Source: Oscillospiraceae bacterium
GTDB taxonomy: Bacteria > Bacillota > Clostridia > Oscillospirales > CAG-272
NCBI GenBank assembly: GCA_015065335.1
Contig: SVQM01000008.1
Location: 1-38,303, forward strand
Length of the DNA stretch: 38,303 nucleotides
Direction: 5' to 3'
Positions 7,144 to 17,500 of the stretch are shown piece by piece. The notes under the pieces are model-generated. The model saw only the letters and a program-made list of their open reading frames with translations, was not told the origin of the DNA and ran no database searches. The translations under genes and the position numbers were made by a program. Position 1 is the stretch's first letter; each line of letters begins with the position of its first letter.

Positions 7144-8655
7144 TCAGTCGCCGATCATGCTCATTCTCTTCTTGGTTACAAGGAGAACTCCTGTACCGAG
7201 AACAGCAACAACACCGATAGCGATGAATGCGATAGTTCCGCCTGCACCGGTCTCGGGGAGCATGGAACCGGTCTTGTTCACAACGTGAACACCGGAGCCT
7301 GTGGAGTAGATACCGTCATTGAATACAGCGTCGAGGTTTGCATCAGCAATAGTAAACTCCTTACGAGCGGTGAGCTTGTTGTAGCCTGCGGGAGCAACAG
7401 TCTCCTCGAGGTAGTAAATACCGTTGTCAAAGCCTACTACAGTTACGGTACCGTCAATGACCTTAATGGAAACACCGACCTCATCAGCTCTTGCACGACG
7501 GTATACGGGGTTGCCGTTATCGTCAAGCACGGGAGTAACATCGTCGCTCTCCATAAGAGGTACAACTGCGATCTCGTTACCGCCGGTAGCTGCATCGTAG
7601 ATCTTGAACTCAGCACCGTCGATGAGCTTGTTAGCGGAGTCAGTCTTTACGATATCGATAGAGAAGGTAAAGGTGTTGGTTTGGTCGTGAGTGGTGTAGT
7701 GCTCCTCACCGTACTCAAGCCATGATTCGTTGGGGTTGCCCTCGGTAGCACTTACAATAGCGTTACGGTTGAGCATTGCGTTGTAGTAAACAAGGATTCT
7801 GTCGTTTGCCTTGAGAGTAGCAACGAGCTCATCGCTGAAGATGACCTCGAATGTGCAGTCATCAGCAAAATCGAATACCTTAACGGTATAATCAGTTCCG
7901 ATAGCAAGAGTAGACTCTTCGCCGAGGCTGTTTACGAGCTTGATCTCGGTAACACCCCTACCGTCATCCACATCATGTACGAAAGTAAAGCCTTCGGACA
8001 TCTTATCGTGGAGAACATAGTTCTCAGCACCTGCAGCTACGTGGATAATGGACATGAAGTTTACGGTCTGACCGATGTCAGCAGTGTTCTTGTCACCCCA
8101 CATACCGGTGAGATCCTCCTGGACCTGCTTGTCGATGGTGGGAACATGGTTCTTGGCATTTACGGATGCGTTGGGGTTAGTGGTGGTAAGTCCGCAAAGA
8201 GCACCTGCGGAGGAGTCGATGAGGTACCATCCGAGAGCAAGATCGGAGAAAATACCGGAGGTTCCGGTAATAACGAACTCGCCGTCATTCTCGGAGGACT
8301 TTACGGGATCGATGCCGTTATCCTTTGCGTATGCGAGAGCCTTCTGAGCAAACTCAGCAGTAGCAGCATCATTGTTATCACCTGCGATCCAGGTAACATA
8401 GCCTGCATCGTCTACGGTGATGTAATTCTTAGCATCGTCAGTTGCGAGGAAAGCTGTCCAAGCGCTGTTTACCTTATAGGAATATGCGCCGGTGGTGTTG
8501 TCGTAGCTCTCGAGGTCGAGGATCTGGTAGATCTCATAAACAGTGCCTTCGCTGATACCGTTAATGGTAATGGTACCGACTTCGGCTGCACCTGAGGTTA
8601 CAACAAGTGAAAAAGTGAGAACAAATAAAATAGCGATAGAAATGATTCTTTTCAT
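7144..8655 (-). CDS. Major (backbone) pilin, LPETG-anchored
   Basis: This 503-residue protein has a signal peptide (MKRIISIAILFVLTFSLVV, cut near GAAEV), an N-terminal domain (TVYEIYQILDLESYD), a pilin-type junction (NHVPTIDKQVQED) whose Lys is the likely nucleophile for polymerisation, a central domain (ENYVLHDKMSEGFTF), and a SpaA-like Cna-B domain with an E-box (YYLEETVAPAGY). The sorting signal LPETG at 466-470 is followed by a hydrophobic helix and KKR. This order is that of sortase C-polymerised backbone pilins of Gram-positive bacteria. A weak but usable GAAAGGAAAG site precedes the ATG. The gene lies 76 bp after the tip adhesin gene in the same operon. A hairpin-rich gap follows and may set its mRNA level above that of the sortase genes. 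Confidence 0.92.
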   Translation of the reverse strand: MKRIISIAILFVLTFSLVVTSGAAEVGTITINGISEGTVYEIYQILDLESYDNTTGAYSYKVNSAWTAFLATDDAKNYITVDDAGYVTWIAGDNNDAATAEFAQKALAYAKDNGIDPVKSSENDGEFVITGTSGIFSDLALGWYLIDSSAGALCGLTTTNPNASVNAKNHVPTIDKQVQEDLTGMWGDKNTADIGQTVNFMSIIHVAAGAENYVLHDKMSEGFTFVHDVDDGRGVTEIKLVNSLGEESTLAIGTDYTVKVFDFADDCTFEVIFSDELVATLKANDRILVYYNAMLNRNAIVSATEGNPNESWLEYGEEHYTTHDQTNTFTFSIDIVKTDSANKLIDGAEFKIYDAATGGNEIAVVPLMESDDVTPVLDDNGNPVYRRARADEVGVSIKVIDGTVTVVGFDNGIYYLEETVAPAGYNKLTARKEFTIADANLDAVFNDGIYSTGSGVHVVNKTGSMLPETGAGGTIAFIAIGVVAVLGTGVLLVTKKRMSMIGD

Positions 8656-8731
8656 GATTTTTCTTTCCTTTCTTTTTTTATTTCTTGCTATTTTTGCGGA
8701 TCAGATCCAAAGCGTAGATCCAAAAGGAAGA

Positions 8732-11700
8732 CTATCCATGCCTCCTTTCCCGCTTACGCCTTAGATATGATCCATATATAAGCGGCACGAGCATGATTGT
8801 CACGCCGCATAATATATAAATCATTCGGGCAGGTGATCCCGTTGACGGGAGTATAGGTCCGCCCGTTCGGTATGAGTTGGTCACAGTAACGGAATAGGTG
8901 GGGACAGTGCCGCCGCTTACTGCGATATCACTGTAGCTTGTGATCCAGTCGTCTGTGATCCATTCCTCCTTTACCGTATAGGAGATTATATTTCCCTCAG
9001 CATCGGTGTAAGGCAGTCCCTTAAAGCTTGCCGTCCATCCGTTTCTCAGGCTCAGGGTAACGGTCCTTCCCGTGTCTGTCCCGTTCGCATAAAGCTTGAC
9101 GGTGACCTGAGCCTTTTCGTATATGCTTTCGTTCATGTCATCGGGTATTACCCAATTTTTATGAACGGTGAGAGATGTCTCTTTTTCAAGAGGAGTATTG
9201 CTTATGATATAGCCGTTCTCATCGATTGGCAGGCTTGACACCGTATCGACCTTCGTGCAAGGAATGATTATCAGTGCACGGCTCTGCTGTGTGGTGTTTT
9301 CAAATTTACTTGAGCTGTTAAGGGTGCTTGCAAGATAGTAATTTGAATAACCGAGAACGAAGCCTCCGTCTTGTGCGGTAAATCTGAGATACTGCTTCCT
9401 GTTATTATCCTCTACGTGCCCCTCGTATGCAAAGAAATCTGTGGGACGTCCGTTTCCGTAGTAGAATGTGATGGTCTGTCCTGCAGCATTCGTCAGTCTG
9501 ACATTATTGCCGCTGACTGAGGCGGTCCACAGAGCGAGAGGAGAGGTCTTGGCGCTTTCAGCAGATATCCACATATAACCGGTATCCTCTGCAGATCGCA
9601 GTGTGGAGAGGGCCTGTCCGGATTGGTCCTTTATAATGTAGACCTTGCCGTTTTCAAAGCTTGTTGTATCTCTCCATTCGGATGTGACGATCTCAAACTG
9701 TCCCGTCGCACTTTCTACCACACTGTAGTAGCCTGATACATAAGTCTCCTCAACACCGTACTGTATCAGAGTGACACCGTCTTCTGCATATTTCGGGAGA
9801 TTGTCCCACCTTGCAGTCCACCTGTTATCACTGCTCAGCACAGCTTCCTGGAGGCGTCTTACGGTACCGTCGGGATCCTTTACCGTCAGATATACCGTAA
9901 TGGACTGTCCGGAATGGTCGAGGGAATCGTTCCATTTTTTAAGCACCTGCACCGAGGTGGTCTCCTCCACCCATTCCGGTGCATTGGTCGCAACGATGTA
10001 CGCCTGCTGTGTCTCGGCATCTATACGGAATCCGTGGACTATAAATCCGGGGGAAATACCGTCTCCGCCGTCGATTATGGTTACGTTGTAGCTTGCAGTA
10101 CCGTCCTTGTCAAAGGAGAGACATATCACACCGTTTGAGAATCCGTAATTCGGATCATCGGGAGGCTTTGTCTCCTTTATGTAGTACTTGTTTCCGGCAC
10201 CCATACCCCACATATTTGCCACACCGTCAATGACGGTGAACACATTTGTGGAGGGATCCTTTCTGTCGTGGCTTTCCTTGCTTACCCAAAGCTCAGCAGG
10301 GACCGTACAAGCCTCATCGGTGAATACGGAGAATTCTGCACCGTTGAGAACGTCTCGTGTCAGCACATCCTCCTTGCGGATACTGAAATCAAATCTGGGT
10401 GCAAGGTTGAAGTATATAGCACAGTTTGACAGTGAGCTTCCTCGCTCGAGGTAATAAAGCGTCAGTACGTGCTCGCCTGATGAGAGGCTTTTAAGAACAT
10501 TTGAGAATTCTTCGTTCCTTACGCCGTTGACAGTTACCTCTCCCAGAGAGAAGTTGATGTCACCGCTTTCTCTGCCGTGCAGACCTCCGAGGTCCAGCAC
10601 CATCTCACCGTCGATAAAGATCCATACATCATCGTCACCGGTAAATCTGAAGTGCATATCCTTGCCGTACACGTCCTGATTTCCGTATCCGTCTCCGTCA
10701 ACGATGGTGCCGGGAGTATTCGGCAGATAAAAATCGACCGAAACGCTCATACCGAACCAGTAGTTCGTACCTACATAGTCGGGGCTGTTGTTATTATCGT
10801 TATACCTACTGTCGTACATATAGTGAGTAGTACCCACATACTCACCCTCAACACCCTCATAAGAATAAGTGTTGACCTGTTTGCCGTTTGTGTTTGTGTA
10901 GGGGGAGTTCAGCGGCAGGAAGTCGGAATATTTTCCTTCTTCACTGTTCAGTGAATCTCTCGTACACTCAAGATAATCGTATACATAGAATCGCTGATCT
11001 GTCTGATTATAGGATGCCGCATTGTGCTCGGAGTTGTAGTAATAATATCCGTAATGGTCATGAGTGGGATCAAGGCAGAGCTGGAACAGGTGGTCACCGA
11101 TTCCGAGATGCTCCTTTCCTATGACCTTGGTTTCGGGATCGAATAGGAGATCTCTCAGCTCATCTGTATAAAGTCCGGGATAAACACTTCCCGCCTCGGT
11201 AGGGTTGTTTTTGTCGTTATGTCCGCTCGGGTAAGAGATATCCTCATTTCCTCTGTCCCAGTCACGGAAAATAAAATCAAGTGTTTCATTTCCGTTATAG
11301 GGGTTTTTACCCGATGTGATAAGGTTCCATGTCTCGGAGTGACCACTGCTGTCCACACTGACATTTACCGATTCCGACAGCAGATTGAAAAGCACACCGT
11401 AGTCGAACATATTCACGGTAACGAAATTGTTCGTGCTGACCGTATCCGTTACATGAGCATTGAACTGTCCCACATCGTAGGAGCTTGACTTCCAGTCTGC
11501 GTAAAATACGGTGTTTCCGGTTATCACAGCTTTTTCGCCGGGGGCATAATATCGATGGTTTACGATATCGTACCAGCCCTTTAGGGTATAGCTGTACTTG
11601 TCCGGTGATTTCCATTCCGAAGGAAGTGTCAGAACGCTGTCAGTATACACGGTATAGCTTCTGTTATCGGAGCCTCCAAGGCTCATGATACCGCCGTTTG

Positions 11701-13087
11701 TACCGTCGAACCATACGGTACACGGCTGCGTGATACCGACATTGAATGTAACATTCTGCGCACGGTTCCTCGTCATCTCAAAATTCCCCGTTTGAGAATT
11801 ATAGGCGATGAAAGCCGAATGGCTGAAGGATACACTTCCGTTTGATACGGTGATCGTTGTTCCCCACCGTCCGGGAGTGGTGATGCCGTTATCGCTTGCT
11901 CCGTTGTAGAATGGGTGCAGATATCTTCCGCTGCCGACATTCTGTATTGCGTATGAGCTGTTGTTATATCTTGATATGGTCCATAAAAGAGTGCTCGGAT
12001 CATCTGTATCCGTATATATCATTCCGTCATCACCGATGCGCACTCTTACAGCATTGCCTGAACCGTCGATGGCATAAGATTCATTGCCGACAGTATAGTA
12101 GAACACGAACTGATTCGTGCTCGTGATAAGATTTGTGCTGAAGTCGGTCACTCTCGCAAAAGGTGTAGTCGCATCAAACGGCTCCGCAAGCACTGCAAAA
12201 TCCGACACCTCGGGGACAGTACCGTACCCGATGATCGAAGGATCGTCTGCGGTGTACACAGTCTCCTCTACCGAATCATTGAGATCACCCTCGATGACGG
12301 TGATCGTATTGTCCTCCACGGCGGTGATGATCGCCACCGTATCGGCATAGATCGCATCGGAGGCAGATGCTGTCTCACTCTCATCGGCAGTATTTTTTCG
12401 GAGGAATAACAGATCGCCCGGCTTTGCGCTGTATTCATCGGCATTCTTGTATATTCCGGCGTCCATCCATTCAAGACGCATGGCATCTGCGCCGCCGTTT
12501 ATCGGAACATCCTCAACTCCGGCGTAACTGAGGCAGAATGATGCGAACATCGCAGACCATCCGCCATAAGGATTACCGTACCATTGACCGTATCTGGTAA
12601 TACCTCGTCTGACTCCGCCGTCATCGACCTCAAAGTTCAGTACGCTCTCCGTGTAACCGAGCTGTGATCTTGCCACGAGAATGACATTCTCCGCAGTTGA
12701 GGTGCCGCGGCTTATTCCGGCAAGGCTCATCTCCCAGTCATCCTCAGTTTCAAGATCGGCTGTTATATCGCTGTAACAGCTCTCCTCGTGTATATGCTCC
12801 TCCATTGAGCATTCCTTTGATATTTTAAAGCATTCATCGGTATGAGAATGTGTATCATCCTCGGAAAGAGTGCAGATAAGCTCCTTTATCTGACACTCCT
12901 CGCTGTGGGTATGCTCAGCCTTCCCGCAGAATGCATCGCCTGCAAGAGTAATACCCGTCAGCTTCAGATACCAGAACACACCAAGTGAAACAACAAGTGA
13001 GAGGCAGATTACAACTTGCCATAAACTGTTGCTTATACGCTTGCTTCTGTTTGCTGATGCTATGTATTCTCTTATTTGTTTCTGCAA
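8732..13087 (-). CDS. Giant pilus tip adhesin with pseudo-CHAP, fibro-slime and Cna-B domains
   Basis: Translation starts at TTG 13087, 7 bp after AGGAGG; no good ATG lies nearby. The 1451 residues hold a membrane/signal segment (21-50), three HxHxxxC motifs (59-104), a CHAP/NlpC-like domain (about 130-290), a beta-rich region, a Listeria-Bacteroides-type repeat (about 480-530, LKGWYDIVNHRYYAPGEKA), a PA14-like fibro-slime domain (about 640-950, FTGDDDVWIFIDGEMVLDLG), a SpaA-like domain (about 898-990, NGAEFSVF), and two or more Cna-B domains (VQVLKKWNDSLD, LTVHKNWVIPDD). The sorting signal LPSTG (about 1412-1416), a hydrophobic span and an Arg-rich tail end it. In the CHAP domain the Cys of the usual WCAMF is Ser178 (YGGWSAMF) and the His of DHV is Thr250 (YADTVAII), so it is probably not an active amidase. 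Size and operon position suggest the pilus tip. Confidence 0.9.
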   Translation of the reverse strand: MQKQIREYIASANRSKRISNSLWQVVICLSLVVSLGVFWYLKLTGITLAGDAFCGKAEHTHSEECQIKELICTLSEDDTHSHTDECFKISKECSMEEHIHEESCYSDITADLETEDDWEMSLAGISRGTSTAENVILVARSQLGYTESVLNFEVDDGGVRRGITRYGQWYGNPYGGWSAMFASFCLSYAGVEDVPINGGADAMRLEWMDAGIYKNADEYSAKPGDLLFLRKNTADESETASASDAIYADTVAIITAVEDNTITVIEGDLNDSVEETVYTADDPSIIGYGTVPEVSDFAVLAEPFDATTPFARVTDFSTNLITSTNQFVFYYTVGNESYAIDGSGNAVRVRIGDDGMIYTDTDDPSTLLWTISRYNNSSYAIQNVGSGRYLHPFYNGASDNGITTPGRWGTTITVSNGSVSFSHSAFIAYNSQTGNFEMTRNRAQNVTFNVGITQPCTVWFDGTNGGIMSLGGSDNRSYTVYTDSVLTLPSEWKSPDKYSYTLKGWYDIVNHRYYAPGEKAVITGNTVFYADWKSSSYDVGQFNAHVTDTVSTNNFVTVNMFDYGVLFNLLSESVNVSVDSSGHSETWNLITSGKNPYNGNETLDFIFRDWDRGNEDISYPSGHNDKNNPTEAGSVYPGLYTDELRDLLFDPETKVIGKEHLGIGDHLFQLCLDPTHDHYGYYYYNSEHNAASYNQTDQRFYVYDYLECTRDSLNSEEGKYSDFLPLNSPYTNTNGKQVNTYSYEGVEGEYVGTTHYMYDSRYNDNNNSPDYVGTNYWFGMSVSVDFYLPNTPGTIVDGDGYGNQDVYGKDMHFRFTGDDDVWIFIDGEMVLDLGGLHGRESGDINFSLGEVTVNGVRNEEFSNVLKSLSSGEHVLTLYYLERGSSLSNCAIYFNLAPRFDFSIRKEDVLTRDVLNGAEFSVFTDEACTVPAELWVSKESHDRKDPSTNVFTVIDGVANMWGMGAGNKYYIKETKPPDDPNYGFSNGVICLSFDKDGTASYNVTIIDGGDGISPGFIVHGFRIDAETQQAYIVATNAPEWVEETTSVQVLKKWNDSLDHSGQSITVYLTVKDPDGTVRRLQEAVLSSDNRWTARWDNLPKYAEDGVTLIQYGVEETYVSGYYSVVESATGQFEIVTSEWRDTTSFENGKVYIIKDQSGQALSTLRSAEDTGYMWISAESAKTSPLALWTASVSGNNVRLTNAAGQTITFYYGNGRPTDFFAYEGHVEDNNRKQYLRFTAQDGGFVLGYSNYYLASTLNSSSKFENTTQQSRALIIIPCTKVDTVSSLPIDENGYIISNTPLEKETSLTVHKNWVIPDDMNESIYEKAQVTVKLYANGTDTGRTVTLSLRNGWTASFKGLPYTDAEGNIISYTVKEEWITDDWITSYSDIAVSGGTVPTYSVTVTNSYRTGGPILPSTGSPARMIYILCGVTIMLVPLIYGSYLRRKRERRHG

Positions 13088-13127
13088 GAGTCTGCCTCCT
13101 TTACTTAAATTTCAATATGCCGGAAGA

Positions 13128-13724
13128 TCATGCAAGCCATTCAAGCTGTGAGAGCGGCCAGAATTTGCAGAGTATCTTTCCGACTATCTGCTCCTTTGAT
13201 ATGCAGCCTATGGTGCTGCTTCGGCTGTCGATGGATGTTTCTCTGTGATCCCCCATCATAAAATACGAGTTCTCCGGGACCTGATAGGGGAATTCCACAT
13301 CACATTCACCCAGTGCCTTTTCGGATATGTACGGTTCATCAAGTGCCTTTCCGTTCAGGAAAACGGTACCGTCCGGCTCTATCCAGATGTAATCACCCGG
13401 GGTAGCGATTATTCTTTTTATGAGTATCTTGTTTGAGAAGTAGAATGCGCAAAGGTCGCCTGTTTCGAGATCGCTTGATTTCATAAGGACAACTATGTCA
13501 CCGTCATTGAGGCTTGGCTCCATGCTGTTACCTGCGATCTGCAGTACCGGGAGAACCAGTGTTGCGATCAGTGCTGCGACTGCCGCCACCACTATCAGTG
13601 CATTGACCGTGCTTCTCAGAAGCCTTCGGAAACGGCGCTTGTACAGCTCGTGCTTCAGCTCCTTTTGCAGGTCATTAAGCTCCGGTACATCTTTTTTTAT
13701 ATGCTTTCCGGTGTATCTCTTCAT
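13128..13724 (-). CDS. lepB: Type I signal peptidase
   Basis: The 198-residue protein has a cytoplasmic N-terminus, one membrane segment (about 40-62) and the S26 catalytic motifs: Ser67 in GNSMEPSL, Lys103 in ILIKRIIATPGD, and the GDHRETSIDSR box near residue 155. It removes signal peptides on the outer face of the membrane. Pilus loci of Gram-positive bacteria often carry a dedicated signal peptidase needed for pilin processing or assembly; its place between the coiled-coil gene and the tip adhesin fits that role. The ATG is 3 bp past the upstream stop (TAG), and the nearest GGAG is 12 bp away, so initiation may rely on coupling. Assignment to the family is firm; substrate specificity is inferred. 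Confidence 0.93.
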   Translation of the reverse strand: MKRYTGKHIKKDVPELNDLQKELKHELYKRRFRRLLRSTVNALIVVAAVAALIATLVLPVLQIAGNSMEPSLNDGDIVVLMKSSDLETGDLCAFYFSNKILIKRIIATPGDYIWIEPDGTVFLNGKALDEPYISEKALGECDVEFPYQVPENSYFMMGDHRETSIDSRSSTIGCISKEQIVGKILCKFWPLSQLEWLA

Positions 13725-13727
13725 AAA

Positions 13728-14099
13728 CTAATCATTCTCCGACTCATCCGACAGATCTGCATAAAAGCTATCGGGCAATGTTTCGGTGCTGTATTTGCTT
13801 TCGGCACGGACTGTTATTTCCTTCGCTCTGAGGTGAGCCGCTTTTATTATCTCATCCGCCTGAGCTTTGGCATTTCTAAGATACATATCAGCCGCATTTT
13901 GTGCGGCATCGAAAACACCGTTTATCTGTAGCGATGCTTCCGCAATCGATCCGAGATTTGAGATACCGAGCTCTTTTTCCTTATAGCGTGCCTCAAGCTC
14001 CTTTAGCTGGTCCTGCAGCTTCTCGTTTTCCTCGGTCTGCATTACCAAAAGCTCAAGCAATTGATACCGTTTCAGTTTTCTGAGTTTTTTGTCTGTCAA
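13728..14099 (-). CDS. Small coiled-coil protein heading the pilus operon
   Basis: The start is taken as TTG 14099 (LTDKKLRKLKRYQLLELL) because GGAGG lies exactly 7 bp upstream; the in-frame ATG at 14117 sits before that site. The 123 residues have no signal peptide or membrane segment. After a basic start, residues 10-45 form a heptad-like coiled coil (EENEKLQDQLKELEARYKE), followed by an Ala-rich helix (ASLQINGVFDAAQNAADMYL) and an acidic tail. Proteins of this make-up occur near signal peptidase and pilus genes in Clostridia and are sometimes labelled DNA-repair-like without evidence. It might act as a cytoplasmic assembly or regulatory factor. The function is unknown; the gene itself is well supported by its promoter, ribosome binding site and operon position. 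Confidence 0.8.
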   Translation of the reverse strand: MTDKKLRKLKRYQLLELLVMQTEENEKLQDQLKELEARYKEKELGISNLGSIAEASLQINGVFDAAQNAADMYLRNAKAQADEIIKAAHLRAKEITVRAESKYSTETLPDSFYADLSDESEND

Positions 14100-14177
14100 A
14101 ACGATACCTCCAAACAACGTCGCACGGAAATTTTGATCTGTCCGCCAATTTGTATTTGCATATAACTATACATTATA

Positions 14178-14205
14178 ATTATACCATGTACAAAATAATT
14201 GTCAA
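14178..14205 (-). promoter_or_regulatory. Promoter of the pilus operon
   Basis: Consensus TTGACA (14200-14205) and TATAAT (14178-14183) on the minus strand with a 16-bp spacer, about 75 bp before the TTG at 14099. No other strong promoter was found further down the operon. Confidence 0.8.
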
Positions 14206-14365
14206 TATTAAAATTCTTTTTCGGGGCTTTCTGAGAGGGGAATGTCGTTCTTGACAGTTTCTGAAAATACATAAAGGTGCTGTTTGTGATTTTTGATGAA
14301 TAATACCTCTTTCAGATAAAAGCTTTATACTGTTTTTGAGCTTATCATAAGATAATGTGTATAAA

Positions 14366-14393
14366 AATCGCCCCCAAGCTTTTGGGAGCGATT
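14366..14393 (-). terminator. Intrinsic terminator downstream of the giant beta-helix gene
   Basis: On the minus strand, AATCGCTCCCAA pairs with TTGGGGGCGATT (one G-U pair) and is followed by a U run. It is about 115 bp past the stop at 14510 and prevents read-through into the pilus operon promoter. Confidence 0.75.
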
Positions 14394-14399
14394 GTGGTC

Positions 14400-14427
14400 T
14401 GTCGGAAAAAACATAGGTTTTTCGACA
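14400..14427. repeat. TGTCGGAAAAA...TTTTTCGACA palindromic repeat, copy 2
   Basis: Same length and arms as 7065-7092, differing mainly in the central bases. It lies between two terminator hairpins. Confidence 0.75.
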
Positions 14428-14432
14428 AGCTC

Positions 14433-14466
14433 AAAAGGTACAACCCGAAAGGATTGTACCTTTTTT
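14433..14466. terminator. Hairpin, probable bidirectional terminator
   Basis: AAAAGGTACAA pairs with TTGTACCTTTT around CCCGAAAGGA; T runs lie on both sides. It is the first hairpin past the stop at 14510. The rest of 14206-14509 shows no gene. Confidence 0.75.
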
Positions 14467-14509
14467 ACCGTTTACAAACTGATCACGGTATATATTTTGT
14501 TGTCGGAGC

Positions 14510-17500
14510 TTATGCGTCGTAGTGGTATACGATACCGTCAACGAGAGTTCTTACAGCAACAGTAATATCCTGTCCGCCGAACTTATAAGCCTTAGCGTAG
14601 GACATAGAGTACGCATCATCAACTCTGAATACGAATGTGGTACCGTCTTCAGTAGTAACGACTACCCATGCCTTCTCGATCACAGACTCATCAGCAAAGC
14701 TCCAAGAAGCGGTGAAGTTGTCACCGTCAACTGAGAACTCGATTGCAGCGGCATAACCGGTAACAGTTGCAACAACTGCATCAGAAGTACCTGCAACATA
14801 GGAAGTGCCGTAAGGAGCATTACGAGCTACACGAACAGCGATCTCGTAATCAGCAGGATCATAGTCGGTGAGAGTGTAGGAGGTGTCAGTGGTAACAGCT
14901 ACTACAACACCGTCAACGACGATCCAGTACTTGGTAGCACCGTCTACAGCATCCCAAGAAATGTCGATAGAAGTGAAGCTTCCGATGGCAACAACGTTCT
15001 GAGGAACTACAGGAGGGATAACACCGTCGATTACATCGAAGATGAAATCTCTGTCAGCAGCCCTCTTGAGAAGCTCAAGCTCAGCCTCTGCAGCCTCGAG
15101 AGCATCGATACCCTCTACGTATGCGAGAACATCCTCAGATGCAGCATCTACAGCAGCACGAGCAGCAACGATCGCAGCCTCGGAATCGAGAGTTACCTCA
15201 CCGATTGCAGCGATAAGTGCATCGATCTCTGCGGCAGCAGCCTCTGCATCGAACTTAGGCTGTATAATAACATTCGTTGCGAGCTTACCGTCCCCACCGA
15301 AGATATAGCTGGTTCCGTTTACATTCTTTATATTGGCGTTCTCGGGAGAGATCACCTCAATATTCTCGGAAAGAATGATTCCATCCGTACCGTAGCTCTT
15401 AACAGCCTCTTTCTCGGAGGTAATGCTTACAGCTCCATCTTCAAACCTAACATTGCCATCGGATGAGATTCCGCACATTGCGTCAATATCCACAGTACCG
15501 CCGCTGATAGTAATATCATAATTACAGGACATACCGATATCCGGCGAATCAACGGAGATGTTACCACCGGAAATGGTAATGTCGATTATTGAGTAGATAG
15601 CTGTTCTATCGCCATTGCCGACGGAATTATCGATGGTGAGATCAACGGAACCACCGGAAATGTACAAGCTTTCTGCATATATGCAGTTTGCTTTTGAGCT
15701 TGCAACGATTGTTCCGCCCGTGATGTTGAGCTCTCCTGAAAAAACATCGATCGCCACTTCTTTTGACGAGATAGAAATGTTGCCGCCATTTACGGTAACA
15801 TTACCGCCGTTGCTGTAGATACCATACTGTGATTCGATCACGAGATTGCCGTTGCCGCCGATGGTAAGGTCGCCATACGCAGCAATAGCATCATTCTCTT
15901 TGGCTGTTCCGATGAGCTCGGATACTCCCTTGAGGTCGATCTCAAGATCATAGTCACTGTAGATCAGAGCGTTGTAGCCGAAATCATCATACATATAGCC
16001 TGATCCTTCGTAGGAATAGCCGTTCAGCTCAAGCACGCCGTCTTTGTAGTAAGCATATCCGCCCTCGGGCTTTGTATCGGTAACGGTATCTGCACCGGAT
16101 GCAAGATAATCACCGGATTCCATATGGACTCCGCCCACGTAGATCGAAGTATTAATGATACTGAAGGGCTTGTAAACTACACCGGAGTATTCGCCAATAC
16201 CCTCGATCTTGACGTAATACACACCGATATCGGTCGCATCATTTGAAGACATGGTAACGGTGTAGTCAGTATTTTCCACAAGAAGCTTGCCCGTTTCGGG
16301 ATCACCGACGGTCACTGAGGGAGTTACCTTGTTGCCGGAGTAATCGTACCGATCTTTGTCCATAGTGATCCAGTCGTAGCTGATCGTCTTTTCGGTATCG
16401 GAGGACTCCGTTTCACTCATATATACTGAAGTAAGTATCTCGCCGTCCTGCCCGAGAAGATATGCGTGATCGTAGGTCTCGCCGTCATTTTCACTGTAGG
16501 TCTCGCCAATATCGATGAGCTCATATTCTCCCATAACGGGATCGATATTGATATCCACGTAAGACAGCATAGCGCCCTTTCCGGACGTGATGTCCAGAGT
16601 TCCTCCGTTTATGTTGATAACACAATCATCATACATACCGTTTGAGTTACAGAGGCCGTATCCATTTGCGTTTATCGTAATATTACCGCCGTTAACGGTT
16701 ATATAATCGCCTGCTTCAAAGCCGTCATCGTCATTTGTAGTGATATTGATAGTGCCGCTATTTACAGTAATGATATCATCGGCATCAATACCGTGATCCT
16801 CGGCGTGAATGTAGATCTCGCCGTCGTTTATAGCCGTATCTTCCGTATCAAATCCGTCATCGCCTGCAAGAACGATCACGGTACCGCCGTTAACGGTAAG
16901 CTGTTCCTCAGCCTCAATACCGTGGTCTACGGCGTTAATGATTATGGTACCGCTGTTTATGGTAACGTCACCGTTGCTTGCAGCATCGATTCCGTCATAG
17001 TCACCGTATGCGATAACGTTGAGCGTACCCTCACCGCCGATAGTAAGATCACCGGAAGCAATATGGATACAGTCCTCGTTGGTAGTAGAGAGTACCGCAT
17101 TTCCGTTAAGCACGATCTCAAGGTCGTTGTCAATGCAGATTCCGTAAACACCATTGCCTTCTGCTTCGACTCTTATATCCTTCAGAGTGAGAACACCATC
17201 CTTGAAGTATGCGCTCCATTCTGCAGGCTCCGTGTCGGAGACATTGCCGTCGGAGTCGAGATACTGACCGTCACCAAGGACAACCTCTCCGATCATAAGC
17301 TTTCCTGCAAGGGTATCACCGCAGATGCAGGTACCGTTTTCATCATAGAAGTGTTCGGTAATATTCTTTACACCGCAATCGGCACAAATTTCGTAGTGGT
17401 AGATGTTGTCATCTTTCTCATATTCGGTGTAGTTGTGCTCGTGATCTGCATATCCGCAGAAGCAGTTACCGCTATCGTCGACGGTATGCGATTCGTTTAA

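Noticed and set aside
7975-8595. 206-codon plus-strand frame
   Set aside because: Antisense to the LPETG backbone pilin, without ribosome binding site.
16793-17500. 235-codon plus-strand frame, with a similar one at 17567-18163
   Set aside because: Both lie opposite the repetitive beta-helix and Cys/His regions of the giant protein; repetitive codons on one strand keep the opposite frame open.
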